Origin: Paenibacillus sp. FSL R5-0341
GTDB taxonomy: Bacteria > Bacillota > Bacilli > Paenibacillales > Paenibacillaceae
Reading direction: 5' to 3'
DNA: 64,000 bases
Assembly (NCBI RefSeq): GCF_037975235.1
Contig: NZ_CP150241.1
Span: forward strand, 2,790,001-2,854,000
Under the pieces are notes generated by a model. It did no database searches and was not told the origin of the DNA. It was given only the letters and a program-made list of their open reading frames with translations. The stretch's first letter is position 1; each line of letters opens with the position of its first letter. The position numbers and the translations under genes were made by a program. Below, one piece after another: positions 18,789 through 27,760 of the stretch.

Positions 18789-19499
18789 TTATTCATAAAT
18801 GTTGTGACCTGCTATCTCACGTAGACCCGCCCGATCCTTAATCATAATCAATCCTTGATGTCTTTCAATTAACCCGTCCGTACAGAGCTTCTGAATGACC
18901 CGGTTCAGATGTCGGTAACTGGTGCCGATCAGATTTGCAATGTCAGTCAGATTGAACGCGTCTAGCTCTTCGTGAACGACGTTGCCGGCTTCTTCTGTCG
19001 AAATGGAAAGCAGGTAGCTGGCTAGACGAACCTCAACGGGATACATCAGGTTGAAATTGGAAAAGTTCGAGTCAATGTAGAATTTGTGTGAGATGATTTT
19101 CAGTAAAAATTTAAGCAACGGTGCATAATCGCTGGCAAGCTCAGCGAGCCATTGATAATGAATGCGAAGCATCACCACAGGCGATACGGCCTGAACCGTG
19201 TTGACAATATCGCTTTCGCGGACGTACTCTATGTCGCCAACGACTTCAAGCGGTGTTTTGAAACAAAGCACCAGCGTTTTATCCTGAGCAGAGGTGGTGA
19301 AAATCTTGATTTTGCCCTCGACCAGTACGTATAAATATTCGGAAGCTTCTCCTTCGCGACAGATCAGTTCACACTTCTCGAAGTGGCATAACGTTATATG
19401 CGGACGCAGGGGCTCGTGAAATACCGTTTCGAGTTGATATTGCTTCAGATAGTTCATTAATTGGTGCTCGTTATGGATCTCTTCCACGCTGTTGTTCAC
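18789..19499 (-). CDS. Crp/Fnr family transcriptional regulator
   Basis: A 236-residue regulator. The N-terminal cyclic-nucleotide-binding-like beta barrel spans about residues 30-150 (CELICREGEASEYLYVLVEGKIKIF), followed by a dimer helix and a winged helix near the C-terminus (NLTDIANLIGTSYRHLNRVIQKLCTDGLIE). There are too few cysteines for an Fnr-type iron-sulfur cluster and no clear cAMP-binding RxS motif, so the signal is unknown. The start is GTG 19499 with only a weak GGGG upstream. It lies between two transporter genes on the same strand, and a Crp-like inverted repeat overlaps the -35 of the operon promoter, so autoregulation is likely. It resembles E. coli YeiL in outline. Confidence 0.82.
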   Translation of the reverse strand: MNNSVEEIHNEHQLMNYLKQYQLETVFHEPLRPHITLCHFEKCELICREGEASEYLYVLVEGKIKIFTTSAQDKTLVLCFKTPLEVVGDIEYVRESDIVNTVQAVSPVVMLRIHYQWLAELASDYAPLLKFLLKIISHKFYIDSNFSNFNLMYPVEVRLASYLLSISTEEAGNVVHEELDAFNLTDIANLIGTSYRHLNRVIQKLCTDGLIERHQGLIMIKDRAGLREIAGHNIYE

Positions 19500-19521
19500 C
19501 CCCGACTATATTCTCGAAAAG

Positions 19522-19947
19522 CTACAGTTTCATAATGATAACGCCCGTGATCATCAAGGCAATGCCCAGAAATTGCGGCAGTTTCATCTTTTGTTTCACC
19601 GCGCCAAACCATCCGTTACTATCCACCAGAAAAGTCAGGAACAGCTGCGCAATGAGCAAGGCCGAGATCGTGAATGTAACCCCAATTTGCTGAATGGCCG
19701 TTACTTCGCTGAAAATAATGACGGCGCCAAAAGCACCTCCAGCCAGGTACATGGGTTTCACTTGTTTAAGTCCTTGAAGGTTGGTGTCACGAACGAACGA
19801 CAGGATCAGCGCCGCTAATATGAAGCCTGTTAGTTGTGTAATCGTAGCGGCCTGCCATGTGCCCATATCCGTGCTAATCCGAGTATTGGCAACCCCTTGC
19901 AGCGTGATACACGCACCACCCAGTAATGCAAAAATAATTCCTCTCAT
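19522..19947 (-). CDS. DMT family transporter, DUF606/YdcZ type, first gene of operon
   Basis: A 141-residue membrane protein with five predicted helices (IIFALLGGACITLQGVANTR, AATITQLTGFILAALIL, FTISALLIAQLFLTFLVD, LGIALMITGVIIMKL). It shares the YdcZ fold with the product of 18285-18773 but is clearly a different sequence, consistent with a two-component exporter. AAGGAG lies upstream of the ATG at 19947. It leads the operon YdcZ-Crp-YdcZ. The substrate is unknown. Confidence 0.8.
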   Translation of the reverse strand: MRGIIFALLGGACITLQGVANTRISTDMGTWQAATITQLTGFILAALILSFVRDTNLQGLKQVKPMYLAGGAFGAVIIFSEVTAIQQIGVTFTISALLIAQLFLTFLVDSNGWFGAVKQKMKLPQFLGIALMITGVIIMKL

Positions 19948-19987
19948 ATGTACGCTCCTTATTTAATCACTTCGACTTCTATTTAAT

Positions 19988-20016
19988 GATATACTCATCC
20001 CAAACGCCAAGGACAA
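19988..20016 (-). promoter_or_regulatory. Promoter of the YdcZ-Crp-YdcZ operon
   Basis: On the minus strand TTGTCC (20016-20011) and TATATC (19993-19988) are 17 bases apart. Transcription would start near 19981, about 34 bases before the first start codon. Confidence 0.5.
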
Positions 20017-20023
20017 ATGTCCT
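20010..20023. promoter_or_regulatory. Candidate Crp/Fnr-family operator overlapping the -35
   Basis: AGGACA and TGTCCT flank two bases in a perfect 14-bp inverted repeat that covers the -35 hexamer of the operon containing the Crp/Fnr gene. The position argues for autoregulation. Confidence 0.5.
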
Positions 20024-20154
20024 AAGCTCTGAAGTCACAGCATTTAGAGTACAATAAAGAACCCCGAAAATCCAGATGGGGCATAAAGAGATGCGCGGCA
20101 TATGTGCGTAGTACTCATTTTTCATAATCTCTAATGAACCTGTTGGACCTATGT

Positions 20155-20176
20155 CAAAAAAGAGTCTGCCGACTCG
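20155..20176 (-). terminator. Terminator of the Nif3-like gene
   Basis: On the minus strand GAGTC-GGCA-GACTC is followed by T6, about 100 bases past the stop at 20279. The stem is only five pairs. Confidence 0.5.
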
Positions 20177-20278
20177 ACCCCGGAGCGTAGAAAGTATGTA
20201 AAGCTCCGAGGTACGCTGGGCAATGAGATTAGAAACCAACAATCAGTTAGATACTCTCCGTACAAATTGAATCTAGTA

Positions 20279-21076
20279 TTAAATCATAGTATACAAAGGC
20301 TCCTCGCCTACAAAACGAACAGACAATTCGGGAAAATGTTCTCCCAACCTGTCTGCCAAAAGCTTCATTCCTGAAGCCTCGCTCTCGGCATGTCCCATCA
20401 TGATCAGTGCTTTGGACTTGCCTTGTTGTACGGCATCACGGATATATTCCGGTGTCTCCCATTCGAATCCTTCTCCAGCGATGATGAGATCCAATTGCTC
20501 GTTCTGAATCAAGGGAATCGTTACAGGGCCATTGCCACGAAAACCTACTAATACCGCTGCGCGTCTACAGACTAATTCCGCATTGCCTGCAACGCGCACA
20601 TACTCGATCCCAAGACAACTTTTCACATGGTGAGCAATAGCTTCAACAGTGCTTCCTTCCGGAAAAGAAAGAATGTCTGCTTCCGCTAGTCGTTGTTCCA
20701 AATAAGAGGACCACCCTAAGGCTTGAATCAATCCTTCCGTAATGCCATCCGGTTGAAACCGGTGGATGATATCATGACATCGATAGATGGAAATACCTGC
20801 TTCGTCGATCAACTTTCTTTTGTCCACATAAACCGAATCATTTGCAAGCCAATCCGTATGACTGTGATGGTTATAAAACGGAGATTCATGCGCAATGATC
20901 AAGTTAGCACCGTGTTGTATGGCTTGTTCAATAACATAATGTGTGGGCATAAAAGCAATGATAATACCTGTAACCTTTCGATCAAGTGATCCCGTAATGA
21001 GCTGATCCACCGTTTTTTCCGGCAATTCAATGTTAGCTGTGAGATGAAGTACAATGTCTTGAACAGTAAGGTCCAT
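20279..21076 (-). CDS. Nif3-like (DUF34) dinuclear metal center protein
   Basis: A 265-residue Nif3/DUF34 family protein. These form toroidal hexamers with a two-metal site. Seen: the N-terminal segment with DRKVTGIIIAF in place of the usual 'DKVLVALD' strand, the metal-binding HESPFY (canonical HHP), the RCHDIIH stretch, and the C-terminal AGEGFEWETPEYI and MMGHAESEASGMKLLADRL. Family function is unsettled; metal insertion and GTP cyclohydrolase-related roles have been proposed. The start is ATG 21076 with GGAGG ten bases upstream; the open frame extends 29 codons further upstream without a ribosome binding site, and that part looks non-coding. Confidence 0.8.
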   Translation of the reverse strand: MDLTVQDIVLHLTANIELPEKTVDQLITGSLDRKVTGIIIAFMPTHYVIEQAIQHGANLIIAHESPFYNHHSHTDWLANDSVYVDKRKLIDEAGISIYRCHDIIHRFQPDGITEGLIQALGWSSYLEQRLAEADILSFPEGSTVEAIAHHVKSCLGIEYVRVAGNAELVCRRAAVLVGFRGNGPVTIPLIQNEQLDLIIAGEGFEWETPEYIRDAVQQGKSKALIMMGHAESEASGMKLLADRLGEHFPELSVRFVGEEPLYTMI

Positions 21077-21423
21077 AGGATGCATTCCTCCAATGACAGG
21101 ATATAAAGGTAGTGTACCATTTTGACATCTGAAATCTACTGTCTTCCAGAATATAGGGGTCATTTTTACTGTTTGCGGTTAATACTAAAACATACAGTTT
21201 ACAGTCAGTTATGATAACAACGGAGGAATGTATTAGATGTGTACCGATGTTGGATTCATATAGTTTTCTCTAAAAAGAATAAGTATACTTACATAGAGTC
21301 TTTGTCTGCATTAATGGAGCTGATTGCGGCACAAGTCGTTCTATTTTAAAGCACGATGAGATTCAAATGAGGATAAGCATGAATTTGCATATACAGAACA
21401 GATTGTGAAAGGGGATAACTACG
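21077..21423. other. Gene-free interval upstream of the heme oxygenase gene
   Basis: Mostly AT-rich with no clear promoter pair. A 12-bp palindrome TAAGTATACTTA lies at 21280-21291. A GGAGG at 21222-21226 precedes an eight-codon frame (21237-21263, MCTDVGFI then stop), which may be chance. No terminator or structured RNA was recognised. Confidence 0.4.
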
Positions 21424-22020
21424 ATGACATCAACAAATATTATGGAACGTCTGAAGAGCGAGACAGCTCATTATCACAGACAAGTAGAACAGAACCCTTA
21501 TGCGAAAGCCATTATGAATCAAACTGTGACTATAGAAGAATATAGAACATATTTAGAGAAATTTTATGGATTCCTGAAACCGTTGGAAGATCAGGCTGTA
21601 CATCAGCCTTTCTGGGGAAGTACGGGATTGGATATCGAGATTAGAGGCAAGGCTGGACTGTTGGAAAAAGATTTACGAAATCTGGGTGCAAGTGAAGAGG
21701 AAATCAGCCAACTTCCGCTCTGTGAAGAATTGCCGGATATTTCAACACCTGCGCGTTTGTTCGGATATCTGTATGTCATTGAAGGGTCCACGAACGGTGG
21801 ACAGATTATGACCAAGCGTTTGTCGCAGTTTCTGCCGATTGAAGCTGATCGCGGTTTGGAATATTTCAATGCCTACGGTACAGAGACTAGAACAAGATGG
21901 AGTGAGTTTATGGGTTTGCTGCAGCAGTCCATCAGTACTCCAGAAGATCATGACAACATGGTGCACAGTGCATCAGAGACTTTCCGACTGCTGGATCAGT
22001 GGATTAATACGGACAAGTAA
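21424..22020 (+). CDS. bphO: Biliverdin-producing heme oxygenase (phytochrome-linked)
   Basis: Heme oxygenase opens heme to biliverdin, iron and CO. This 198-residue protein has the proximal heme-ligand region LKSETAHYHRQVE (ligand probably His18) and the distal helix GYLYVIEGSTNGGQIMTKRL with the flexible glycines. It is immediately upstream of a bacteriophytochrome, which needs biliverdin as chromophore, so the pair is a chromophore-supply unit (bphO-bphP). There are 121 bases between the genes and no strong terminator, so co-transcription is likely. AAAGGGG precedes the ATG. Confidence 0.88.
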   Translation: MTSTNIMERLKSETAHYHRQVEQNPYAKAIMNQTVTIEEYRTYLEKFYGFLKPLEDQAVHQPFWGSTGLDIEIRGKAGLLEKDLRNLGASEEEISQLPLCEELPDISTPARLFGYLYVIEGSTNGGQIMTKRLSQFLPIEADRGLEYFNAYGTETRTRWSEFMGLLQQSISTPEDHDNMVHSASETFRLLDQWINTDK

Positions 22021-22141
22021 CATCCCTTTTCTTCAACCCAAACGCCTGTAGGGCAGATTTTTTCACATTTATAAGGTATCTATATAAGTTGAAATAATCA
22101 CTCCAACTTATATAACATCATGAGAGGGGATTTTCCTGGCT

Positions 22142-24682
22142 ATGGCCGAACCGAAGTCCAAGAAAGAACAAAATTTATTGAACCGCACATTGCTTCAACA
22201 GGGAACATACACGAATGATCCAATTGATCTGAATAACTGTGATAAAGAACCGATTCATATCCCGGGCTTTATTCAACCTCATGGTGTGCTTTTGGCCATC
22301 AATACCAGTCATACGCCAACCGTTGTTCAGTGTAGCCAAAATACGGAGGACCATCTGGGTATTGCCTATGAGGATGTTCTGGGCATGCCTTTGGAAAATC
22401 TGATCGGAGAGGAAGCTGTACGCAAACTGTTGGGTAGTAGCTTCAATGCAGATGTAACCTCTGATTTGCATTACATGGATCTGACCATTAACGTATCCGG
22501 TGAAGACCGGATATTCTCTTCTGTTCTTCATGAAAGTGAAGGGCTGCTTATTCTGGAGATCGAGCCTTTCTATGAAAAAGAAAACATGGAGACCACTGAC
22601 TTTGAATGGATATCCCGATTCTTCGGTCGGATCAAAAGTACAGACAGTCGCGTGGAAGCAAGTCAGATTGCGGCTGAACAGGTGAAGGAAATGCTCGGTT
22701 ATGACCGAGTGATGATCTATGAGTTTGACGAGCAATGGAACGGGAAAGTTATTGCTGAAGCGCGTGAGCAGGAACTCGAACCCTTCCTGGGACATCACTA
22801 TCCGGCTTCAGATATTCCAAAACAGGCTCGGGAATTGTATCTTCGCAATTGGCTTAGAACCATTGTGAATGTCAATTATAAACCCGTGGAGATTGTGCCT
22901 ACGCTCCAACCGCTCACAGGCAAACCGCTGAATTTGAGTCTGTCGGTCCTGCGTAGCGTGTCTCCTCTTCACATCGAATATTTGCATAATATGGGTGTGG
23001 GTGCGACGGTTACGATCTCGCTTATTCATAACAATCAGCTGTGGGGACTCATTACATGTCATCATTATTCGGCCAGATATGTACCCCATCGCGTACGGAA
23101 TCTGTGCAATTTTCTGGGGGCATTCTTCTCGAATGAATTGTTCCAGCGTCAGCAACTTGATGATTATCAAGCAGAGATTCAATCACGTGAAGCCGCTTCA
23201 CGAATTGCCAACATTTTTATTGGAAATACAAGTCCTGCCCGGGTTCTAGAGGAATTACAGGGAGAAGAAGAGACGGTGTTAAACCTGATGGATGCTGCCG
23301 GAGCAGCGATCTGTTACCAGGACAAGCTGTTGTTGTATGGTGAAACTCCGAACAGTGGACAGATTCGTGAACTGGCAGGTTGGCTTGCAGGAAGGGCTGA
23401 GGATTACAGTTATCATACGTCGAAACTGAGTTTAGAGTATGAGACGTCCAAAGCTTATCAAGATAAGGCTTCCGGGGTTATTTATGTTGCGATCTCACCT
23501 GGACAGCATAACTATATGATCTGGTTCCGACCGGAGGTCGTTCAGGTTGTCGAATGGGCGGGTGATCCAGCCAAGGCGGTCCTTAAAACGGATGACGGCA
23601 TGCGGTTGTCCCCTCGTAAATCATTTGAGAAATGGCGTGAGGTTGTGAAATCGACTTCCTATCCATGGACAACGAAAGAGCTGAGTGTATTACCTTTACT
23701 CAAAACCATTGTACGGCGCCAGACAGAGAATCAGTTGGTTCAGGCCGAAGAACAGGCGCTTCAGAATGCTCGTATTTTGCGACAAAATGAACAGCGTTAT
23801 TTGCAGTTGATGGATTACTCGCCTGTGGCATTCTTTACTTTGACTGACGGTCAGATCATCTATTGTAACACGAAGGCTGCTGAGTTGCTCGGATTCGAGA
23901 GTTCCAAAAACCTGACAGGCAAGGACTTCAGAGAATTTGTACCTGACAAAACGAGAGTCACGTTGCAACAGAATTTTGAAGAATTACAACACAATAACAC
24001 AAGTTTGATTACCAGCCAGTCGTATTTTACTACAGCTGCAGGTACCTCATTGTTGCTTGAAATTACACTTGCTTCTGTTACGCATGCGGGCAAGCCATCT
24101 GTGATGGTACTACTGCACAGTGGAGCGTCCCACCATGAACAGGATAGCTACTCGGAAACGACGAGCCAGCTTCAAAATTATCTGAACACAGATCCATTAA
24201 CAGATATGCCGATTCAAGCGGTGTTTAGGTCACAGCTTCAGGATGACTGGGATGACTGTTTACAGGAAAAATGCAGTCTGGGACTGCTCATTATAGATAT
24301 TGATGATTTCCGCTCATATAATGCAGCTTATGGCCTTCAGGGAGGCGACCTGTGTCTGCAATGGATCGGTGAGGTGCTTACGGTTGTTAGCGAACAGCAT
24401 CATGGCTTGATCTCTCGTCTTCGCGGAGGAACATTCATGCTAAAATTGAAGAGCACAACGTCTGATGATGTAGATAAACTGGCAGAAGAGATTAGACAGC
24501 ACGTTCTGGCTCTTCAGATTCAAAGGGAATCATCCGGTCCGAGTGGAGTCGTCACCGTTAGTGTCGGTGGGGCAGTACTGGTGCCAGATGAGAGCTCCAA
24601 TGCATCCGATCTGATTGAGAAAGCTAGTCTGGCATTGACCCAAGCCAAGAGTGAAGGGAAAAACCGAGTGATTGTCGTGTAA
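22142..24682 (+). CDS. bphP: Bacteriophytochrome with PAS-GAF-PHY photosensor, extra PAS and degenerate GGDEF output
   Basis: An 846-residue red/far-red photoreceptor. Seen: N-terminal extension with the biliverdin-binding Cys33 in NNCDKEPIHIPGFIQPHG, PAS (about 30-130), GAF with YPASDIPKQARELYLRNW near residue 220, PHY (about 340-520), a coiled linker, a PAS domain (555-670) and a GGDEF-fold domain (685-846). In the last, the metal-binding IIDIDDFRSYNAAYG is kept, but the active-site loop reads RLRGGTFML in place of GG(D/E)EF, so diguanylate cyclase activity is doubtful. No histidine kinase or EAL domain is present. It may signal through GTP or c-di-GMP binding or through protein contacts; the partner is not evident. 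Confidence 0.88.
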   Translation: MAEPKSKKEQNLLNRTLLQQGTYTNDPIDLNNCDKEPIHIPGFIQPHGVLLAINTSHTPTVVQCSQNTEDHLGIAYEDVLGMPLENLIGEEAVRKLLGSSFNADVTSDLHYMDLTINVSGEDRIFSSVLHESEGLLILEIEPFYEKENMETTDFEWISRFFGRIKSTDSRVEASQIAAEQVKEMLGYDRVMIYEFDEQWNGKVIAEAREQELEPFLGHHYPASDIPKQARELYLRNWLRTIVNVNYKPVEIVPTLQPLTGKPLNLSLSVLRSVSPLHIEYLHNMGVGATVTISLIHNNQLWGLITCHHYSARYVPHRVRNLCNFLGAFFSNELFQRQQLDDYQAEIQSREAASRIANIFIGNTSPARVLEELQGEEETVLNLMDAAGAAICYQDKLLLYGETPNSGQIRELAGWLAGRAEDYSYHTSKLSLEYETSKAYQDKASGVIYVAISPGQHNYMIWFRPEVVQVVEWAGDPAKAVLKTDDGMRLSPRKSFEKWREVVKSTSYPWTTKELSVLPLLKTIVRRQTENQLVQAEEQALQNARILRQNEQRYLQLMDYSPVAFFTLTDGQIIYCNTKAAELLGFESSKNLTGKDFREFVPDKTRVTLQQNFEELQHNNTSLITSQSYFTTAAGTSLLLEITLASVTHAGKPSVMVLLHSGASHHEQDSYSETTSQLQNYLNTDPLTDMPIQAVFRSQLQDDWDDCLQEKCSLGLLIIDIDDFRSYNAAYGLQGGDLCLQWIGEVLTVVSEQHHGLISRLRGGTFMLKLKSTTSDDVDKLAEEIRQHVLALQIQRESSGPSGVVTVSVGGAVLVPDESSNASDLIEKASLALTQAKSEGKNRVIVV

Positions 24683-24751
24683 TTACGCCGGTGCAACGTT
24701 CGTTTGGAAACAATACAATCTCTTTTGAAAAAAGATTAAATAGACATGATG

Positions 24752-24781
24752 AAAAGAGGGCAGAAATGCCTTCTTTTTTTG
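24752..24781 (+). terminator. Terminator after bphP
   Basis: AAAGAGGGCA pairs with TGCCTTCTTT around GAAA and ends in a T7 run. Confidence 0.8.
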
Positions 24782-24825
24782 TGTCCAAGAATGTCTTAAT
24801 TTCGTCACCGCAGATAGAGGACAAG

Positions 24826-24834
24826 TGTTATAAT
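24826..24834 (+). promoter_or_regulatory. Extended -10 promoter for the TerB-helicase cassette
   Basis: TGTTATAAT is a full extended -10 about 60 bases before the first gene of the cassette; no good -35 is present at 17 bases. Confidence 0.45.
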
Positions 24835-24892
24835 GATCCCTATGGATACACTTGTTCGTATTCTGTCTTGGAGGAGGGTGAGATAACGTTAT

Positions 24893-26410
24893 ATGAAAGA
24901 CGACTCTATACAATTGGAATTTATGGAGATAGATCTAAGTGAAGAACCCGAAACAGCAGCGGTTCCGGTTCCTGATCGTTCAACCATTGTGCAGTCTGCA
25001 CATGAACCGATGCAGCATCGTGGAGGCATATTGTCCTCAGAGAAACGTTTTGTAGAGGAAGCAAAGCAGTCGGCGGAGATGGAGGGGGATGTATCCCCGT
25101 GGGTTCCCTTTATGAGTTACTGGCCAACGTATGGCGTGATGAACGAAGCCCAGCGCAAGTGGTATTTGTTTTGGAGGAAGGAAGTTCGTCAGGGGAGTTA
25201 CCCGGATACCGATCTGTCCTATCTATTTGTTCATATCTACGAGTTAATTAACGGCATTGGCTGGCAGAATCCTGAGGATGGTTATAATCAATTAAAGCAG
25301 CTATGGGTGAACTACCGTGAACGGATGCCCCAATTAAATATATATATGCAAGAGTGGATGGTCGATTATGTGCTGGTCCATCAGATGGAGATGTCTTTAT
25401 CCGAGGTCATGGGTCTTTCGGGAGGATATTTGCCAGCAGAGATGCTGGATATGGAGTTGCAACGTATTTTACAGGACAAGGTATCGGATATCTCGCTGAA
25501 TATGCTGCAAAGATACTATGATTACGATATTACACTTAGCAAGTTCTACAGAGATGGCGGCAAAGAGGTGATGGAGCAGTACATCCCACGGGTCATGGCC
25601 TTGGTTGATTCATACCTGGAACGTACGCGAAAAGTTGGACTACTGCCTGAGTTTCAACCCAACGATGAACGCACGGTGGAGCGCATCCTGTTTCGCAAAG
25701 CAGTCTATGATGATTCGATCTATGGAAGATCGGTATCGTTCAGATATATACCCATAGGTGAGCAGGCTGATTTTGTGCAGATGGTTACGCGGATCTACCG
25801 ATGTACTGAAAATAAACTTCGTGAACTGCTCGGATTCAGAGGCCGATTGCGAGGACAGACGCTTGAACCCGAACTTGCGAATTTGATTGAACGTTACTTG
25901 GACAAAGCATATGCGACCGAGCAGGCTGAGGCTGTGGAGCAACCGGTAATTCGGATTGATACGGAGAAATTGGCATCGTTACAGCAGGAAAGTGAGTACG
26001 TACGCCTGGCACTTACAATTGAGGAGGATCACCCTTCTGAAGTGAATGATGATCTCCCTCCAACGGAAGGTCTTATGGAGCCGGCCCCATCCCTAGTAGA
26101 GATTGAAACAGGAGCGCCAGCAGAATTAATTAGGTTGCAGTGGGACGAGTCTGCTGAGGCGGATCTGGATGAAGAATGGCTGCTTTTTGCCAAGGCACTA
26201 TCCCCTCAGCAGGTGCAAGCGATTCATGTTCTGCTTGGTGATAATCCTGATACTGAACTGATGCGTCTGGCTGAGCAATATGGAACGATGCCTACGCTTC
26301 TGCTTGATGAACTTAATGATGTGGCTATGGAAACGATCGGTGATCTTCTGATCGATGGTGACCGGATTGTTCCTGATTATATAGAAGTGTTCGAACATGT
26401 GAAGAGGTGA
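24893..26410 (+). CDS. TerB_N/TerB_C domain protein, first gene of an ATPase-helicase cassette
   Basis: A 505-residue soluble protein. The segment at about 65-270 matches the TerB_N pattern (SYWPTYGVMNEAQRKWYLFW, DLSYLFVHIYELING, then helical repeats). The last 100 residues match TerB_C (LDEEWLLFAKALSPQQVQAI, MPTLLLDELNDVAMETIGD). A central TerB metal-binding domain is not evident; a long acidic linker (about 370-415) joins the two ends. In comparative work TerB_N and TerB_C proteins are found with helicases and P-loop ATPases and have been suggested to act in DNA processing. Here exactly such partners follow: the next gene starts 7 bases after the stop. GGAGGAGGGTG lies 10-20 bases before the ATG. 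Confidence 0.8.
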   Translation: MKDDSIQLEFMEIDLSEEPETAAVPVPDRSTIVQSAHEPMQHRGGILSSEKRFVEEAKQSAEMEGDVSPWVPFMSYWPTYGVMNEAQRKWYLFWRKEVRQGSYPDTDLSYLFVHIYELINGIGWQNPEDGYNQLKQLWVNYRERMPQLNIYMQEWMVDYVLVHQMEMSLSEVMGLSGGYLPAEMLDMELQRILQDKVSDISLNMLQRYYDYDITLSKFYRDGGKEVMEQYIPRVMALVDSYLERTRKVGLLPEFQPNDERTVERILFRKAVYDDSIYGRSVSFRYIPIGEQADFVQMVTRIYRCTENKLRELLGFRGRLRGQTLEPELANLIERYLDKAYATEQAEAVEQPVIRIDTEKLASLQQESEYVRLALTIEEDHPSEVNDDLPPTEGLMEPAPSLVEIETGAPAELIRLQWDESAEADLDEEWLLFAKALSPQQVQAIHVLLGDNPDTELMRLAEQYGTMPTLLLDELNDVAMETIGDLLIDGDRIVPDYIEVFEHVKR

Positions 26411-26416
26411 TACGCA

Positions 26417-27760
26417 GTGACAGAACTTAAAATACCGAAGCGGCTAACCACCGCACTTGTTAATTCGTTGACGGCGGGTGTTGTCCCGCGAATTGGATTG
26501 GAGCAGATTGCTGTCGGCCGGAAACCGGAAGTGGAAGCCATCTTACGGGATATGGACAATATTGCCGAGGGAGGGGCAGCGTTTAAACTCATTACCGGCC
26601 GTTACGGTAGTGGTAAAAGCTTTCTTTTGCAGATGATTCGCAACTATGCGATGGATCGTGATTTCGTTGTGGCGGATGCGGATCTGTCACCGGAGCGACG
26701 ACTGGTGGGTACCAAAGGTCAGGGACTTGCCACATACCGCGAACTGATGACTCGTCTGTCTACACGCACACGCCCGGATGGGGGAGCGTTGGAGCCAATT
26801 TTGCAAAAATGGATCGCAGGGTTGCAACAGTCCACGATGCAGAGTCAGAACCTGCGCCCGGATGATCCCGCTCTGCCGCTTGAGGTAGAGAAACAGATCT
26901 ATGCAGTGACGGGTGAGATGCAGAATCTGGTTCACGGCTTTGATTTTGCCAAGGTGCTGGCGTCCTACTGGAATGGGTACAAGCTCGCTGATGATGATCG
27001 CAAACAGGCGGCCCTTCGCTGGCTTCGAGGAGAATTTGCAACCAAAACGGAAGCGAAAAAAGAACTGGCTGTTGGCGTTATCATTGATGATGACAACTGG
27101 TATGACTACTTCAAATTATGGTCTGAATTCACAGCGCGCATTGGTTACAAAGGATTGTTGTTGTTCATTGATGAAGCGGTGAATCTGTACAAAATTACAA
27201 ACAGTGTCTCCCGTCAAAGCAACTATGAGAAATTGCTGACGATGTTTAATGATACGATGCAGGGCAAGGCAGAGCACCTCGGCATATTTGTAGGTGGTAC
27301 ACCGCAATTTGTAGAGGATGAACGGCGCGGACTATACAGCTATGAAGCGCTTCGCTCCAGGCTTATTGATGGTCGTTATGCAACCAAAGCGTACGCGAAT
27401 TATACAGGCCCGATCCTGAAGCTGGCGATGTTATCGCATGAAGAGATTCTGATACTGCTACAGAAACTACGACAGATTCATGCCCTGCATTTTGGATATA
27501 GCGCAAGTCTGACGGATGAACAATTGGTTGATTTTATGCAAACGGCGGTGAACCGACTGGGTGCGGATGAATTGCTCACCACGCGTGAAGTGGTACGCGA
27601 CTTTATGGATGTACTGCATACGTTACACCAGAATCCTGAAGTGACTTATACTCAATTACTTGGCGAGCGGGTTGCCAAACCTCAGGAAACGGGTAAAGGG
27701 GCAGATGCTTCCGCGAATACAGATGATCTGGACGACTTTCTGGCGGAGTTTGAATTATGA
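26417..27760 (+). CDS. BrxC/BrxD-like P-loop ATP-binding protein (DUF2791 family)
   Basis: A 447-residue ATPase of the family that includes BREX BrxD (PF10923). Seen: TAGVVPRIGLEQIAVGR, Walker A GRYGSGKSFLL near residue 62, Walker B GLLLFIDEAVNLYK near 250, a sensor-like IFVGGTPQF, and RGLYSYEALRSRL. It sits between a TerB_N/TerB_C protein and an Lhr-like helicase, overlapping the helicase start by four bases (ATGA). No other BREX genes (PglX methyltransferase, PglZ, BrxA, BrxB, BrxL) are in the window, so this is not a BREX locus as such. A role in loading or regulating the helicase on DNA is inference. Confidence 0.82.
   Translation: MTELKIPKRLTTALVNSLTAGVVPRIGLEQIAVGRKPEVEAILRDMDNIAEGGAAFKLITGRYGSGKSFLLQMIRNYAMDRDFVVADADLSPERRLVGTKGQGLATYRELMTRLSTRTRPDGGALEPILQKWIAGLQQSTMQSQNLRPDDPALPLEVEKQIYAVTGEMQNLVHGFDFAKVLASYWNGYKLADDDRKQAALRWLRGEFATKTEAKKELAVGVIIDDDNWYDYFKLWSEFTARIGYKGLLLFIDEAVNLYKITNSVSRQSNYEKLLTMFNDTMQGKAEHLGIFVGGTPQFVEDERRGLYSYEALRSRLIDGRYATKAYANYTGPILKLAMLSHEEILILLQKLRQIHALHFGYSASLTDEQLVDFMQTAVNRLGADELLTTREVVRDFMDVLHTLHQNPEVTYTQLLGERVAKPQETGKGADASANTDDLDDFLAEFEL

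Larger units (their letters stand above)
19948..20278. other. Gene-free interval between the Nif3-like gene and the YdcZ operon
   Basis: It holds the YdcZ operon promoter and operator and the Nif3-like gene's terminator. An 87-codon reading frame on the minus strand (19979-20242) overlaps both and shows no family resemblance or ribosome binding site, so it is not called a gene. Confidence 0.6.

Noticed and set aside
19979..20242. 87-codon minus-strand reading frame in the gap below the Nif3-like gene
   Set aside because: It overlaps the operon promoter and operator and the Nif3 terminator, has no ribosome binding site and no recognisable family features.
21237..21263. Possible eight-codon leader peptide upstream of the heme oxygenase gene
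   Set aside because: A GGAGG is well placed, but no terminator or regulatory stem follows, so nothing links it to control.
26417..27760. Calling the locus a BREX system
   Set aside because: Only a BrxC/BrxD-like ATPase and an Lhr-type helicase are present; methylase, PglZ, BrxA, BrxB and BrxL are absent from the window.
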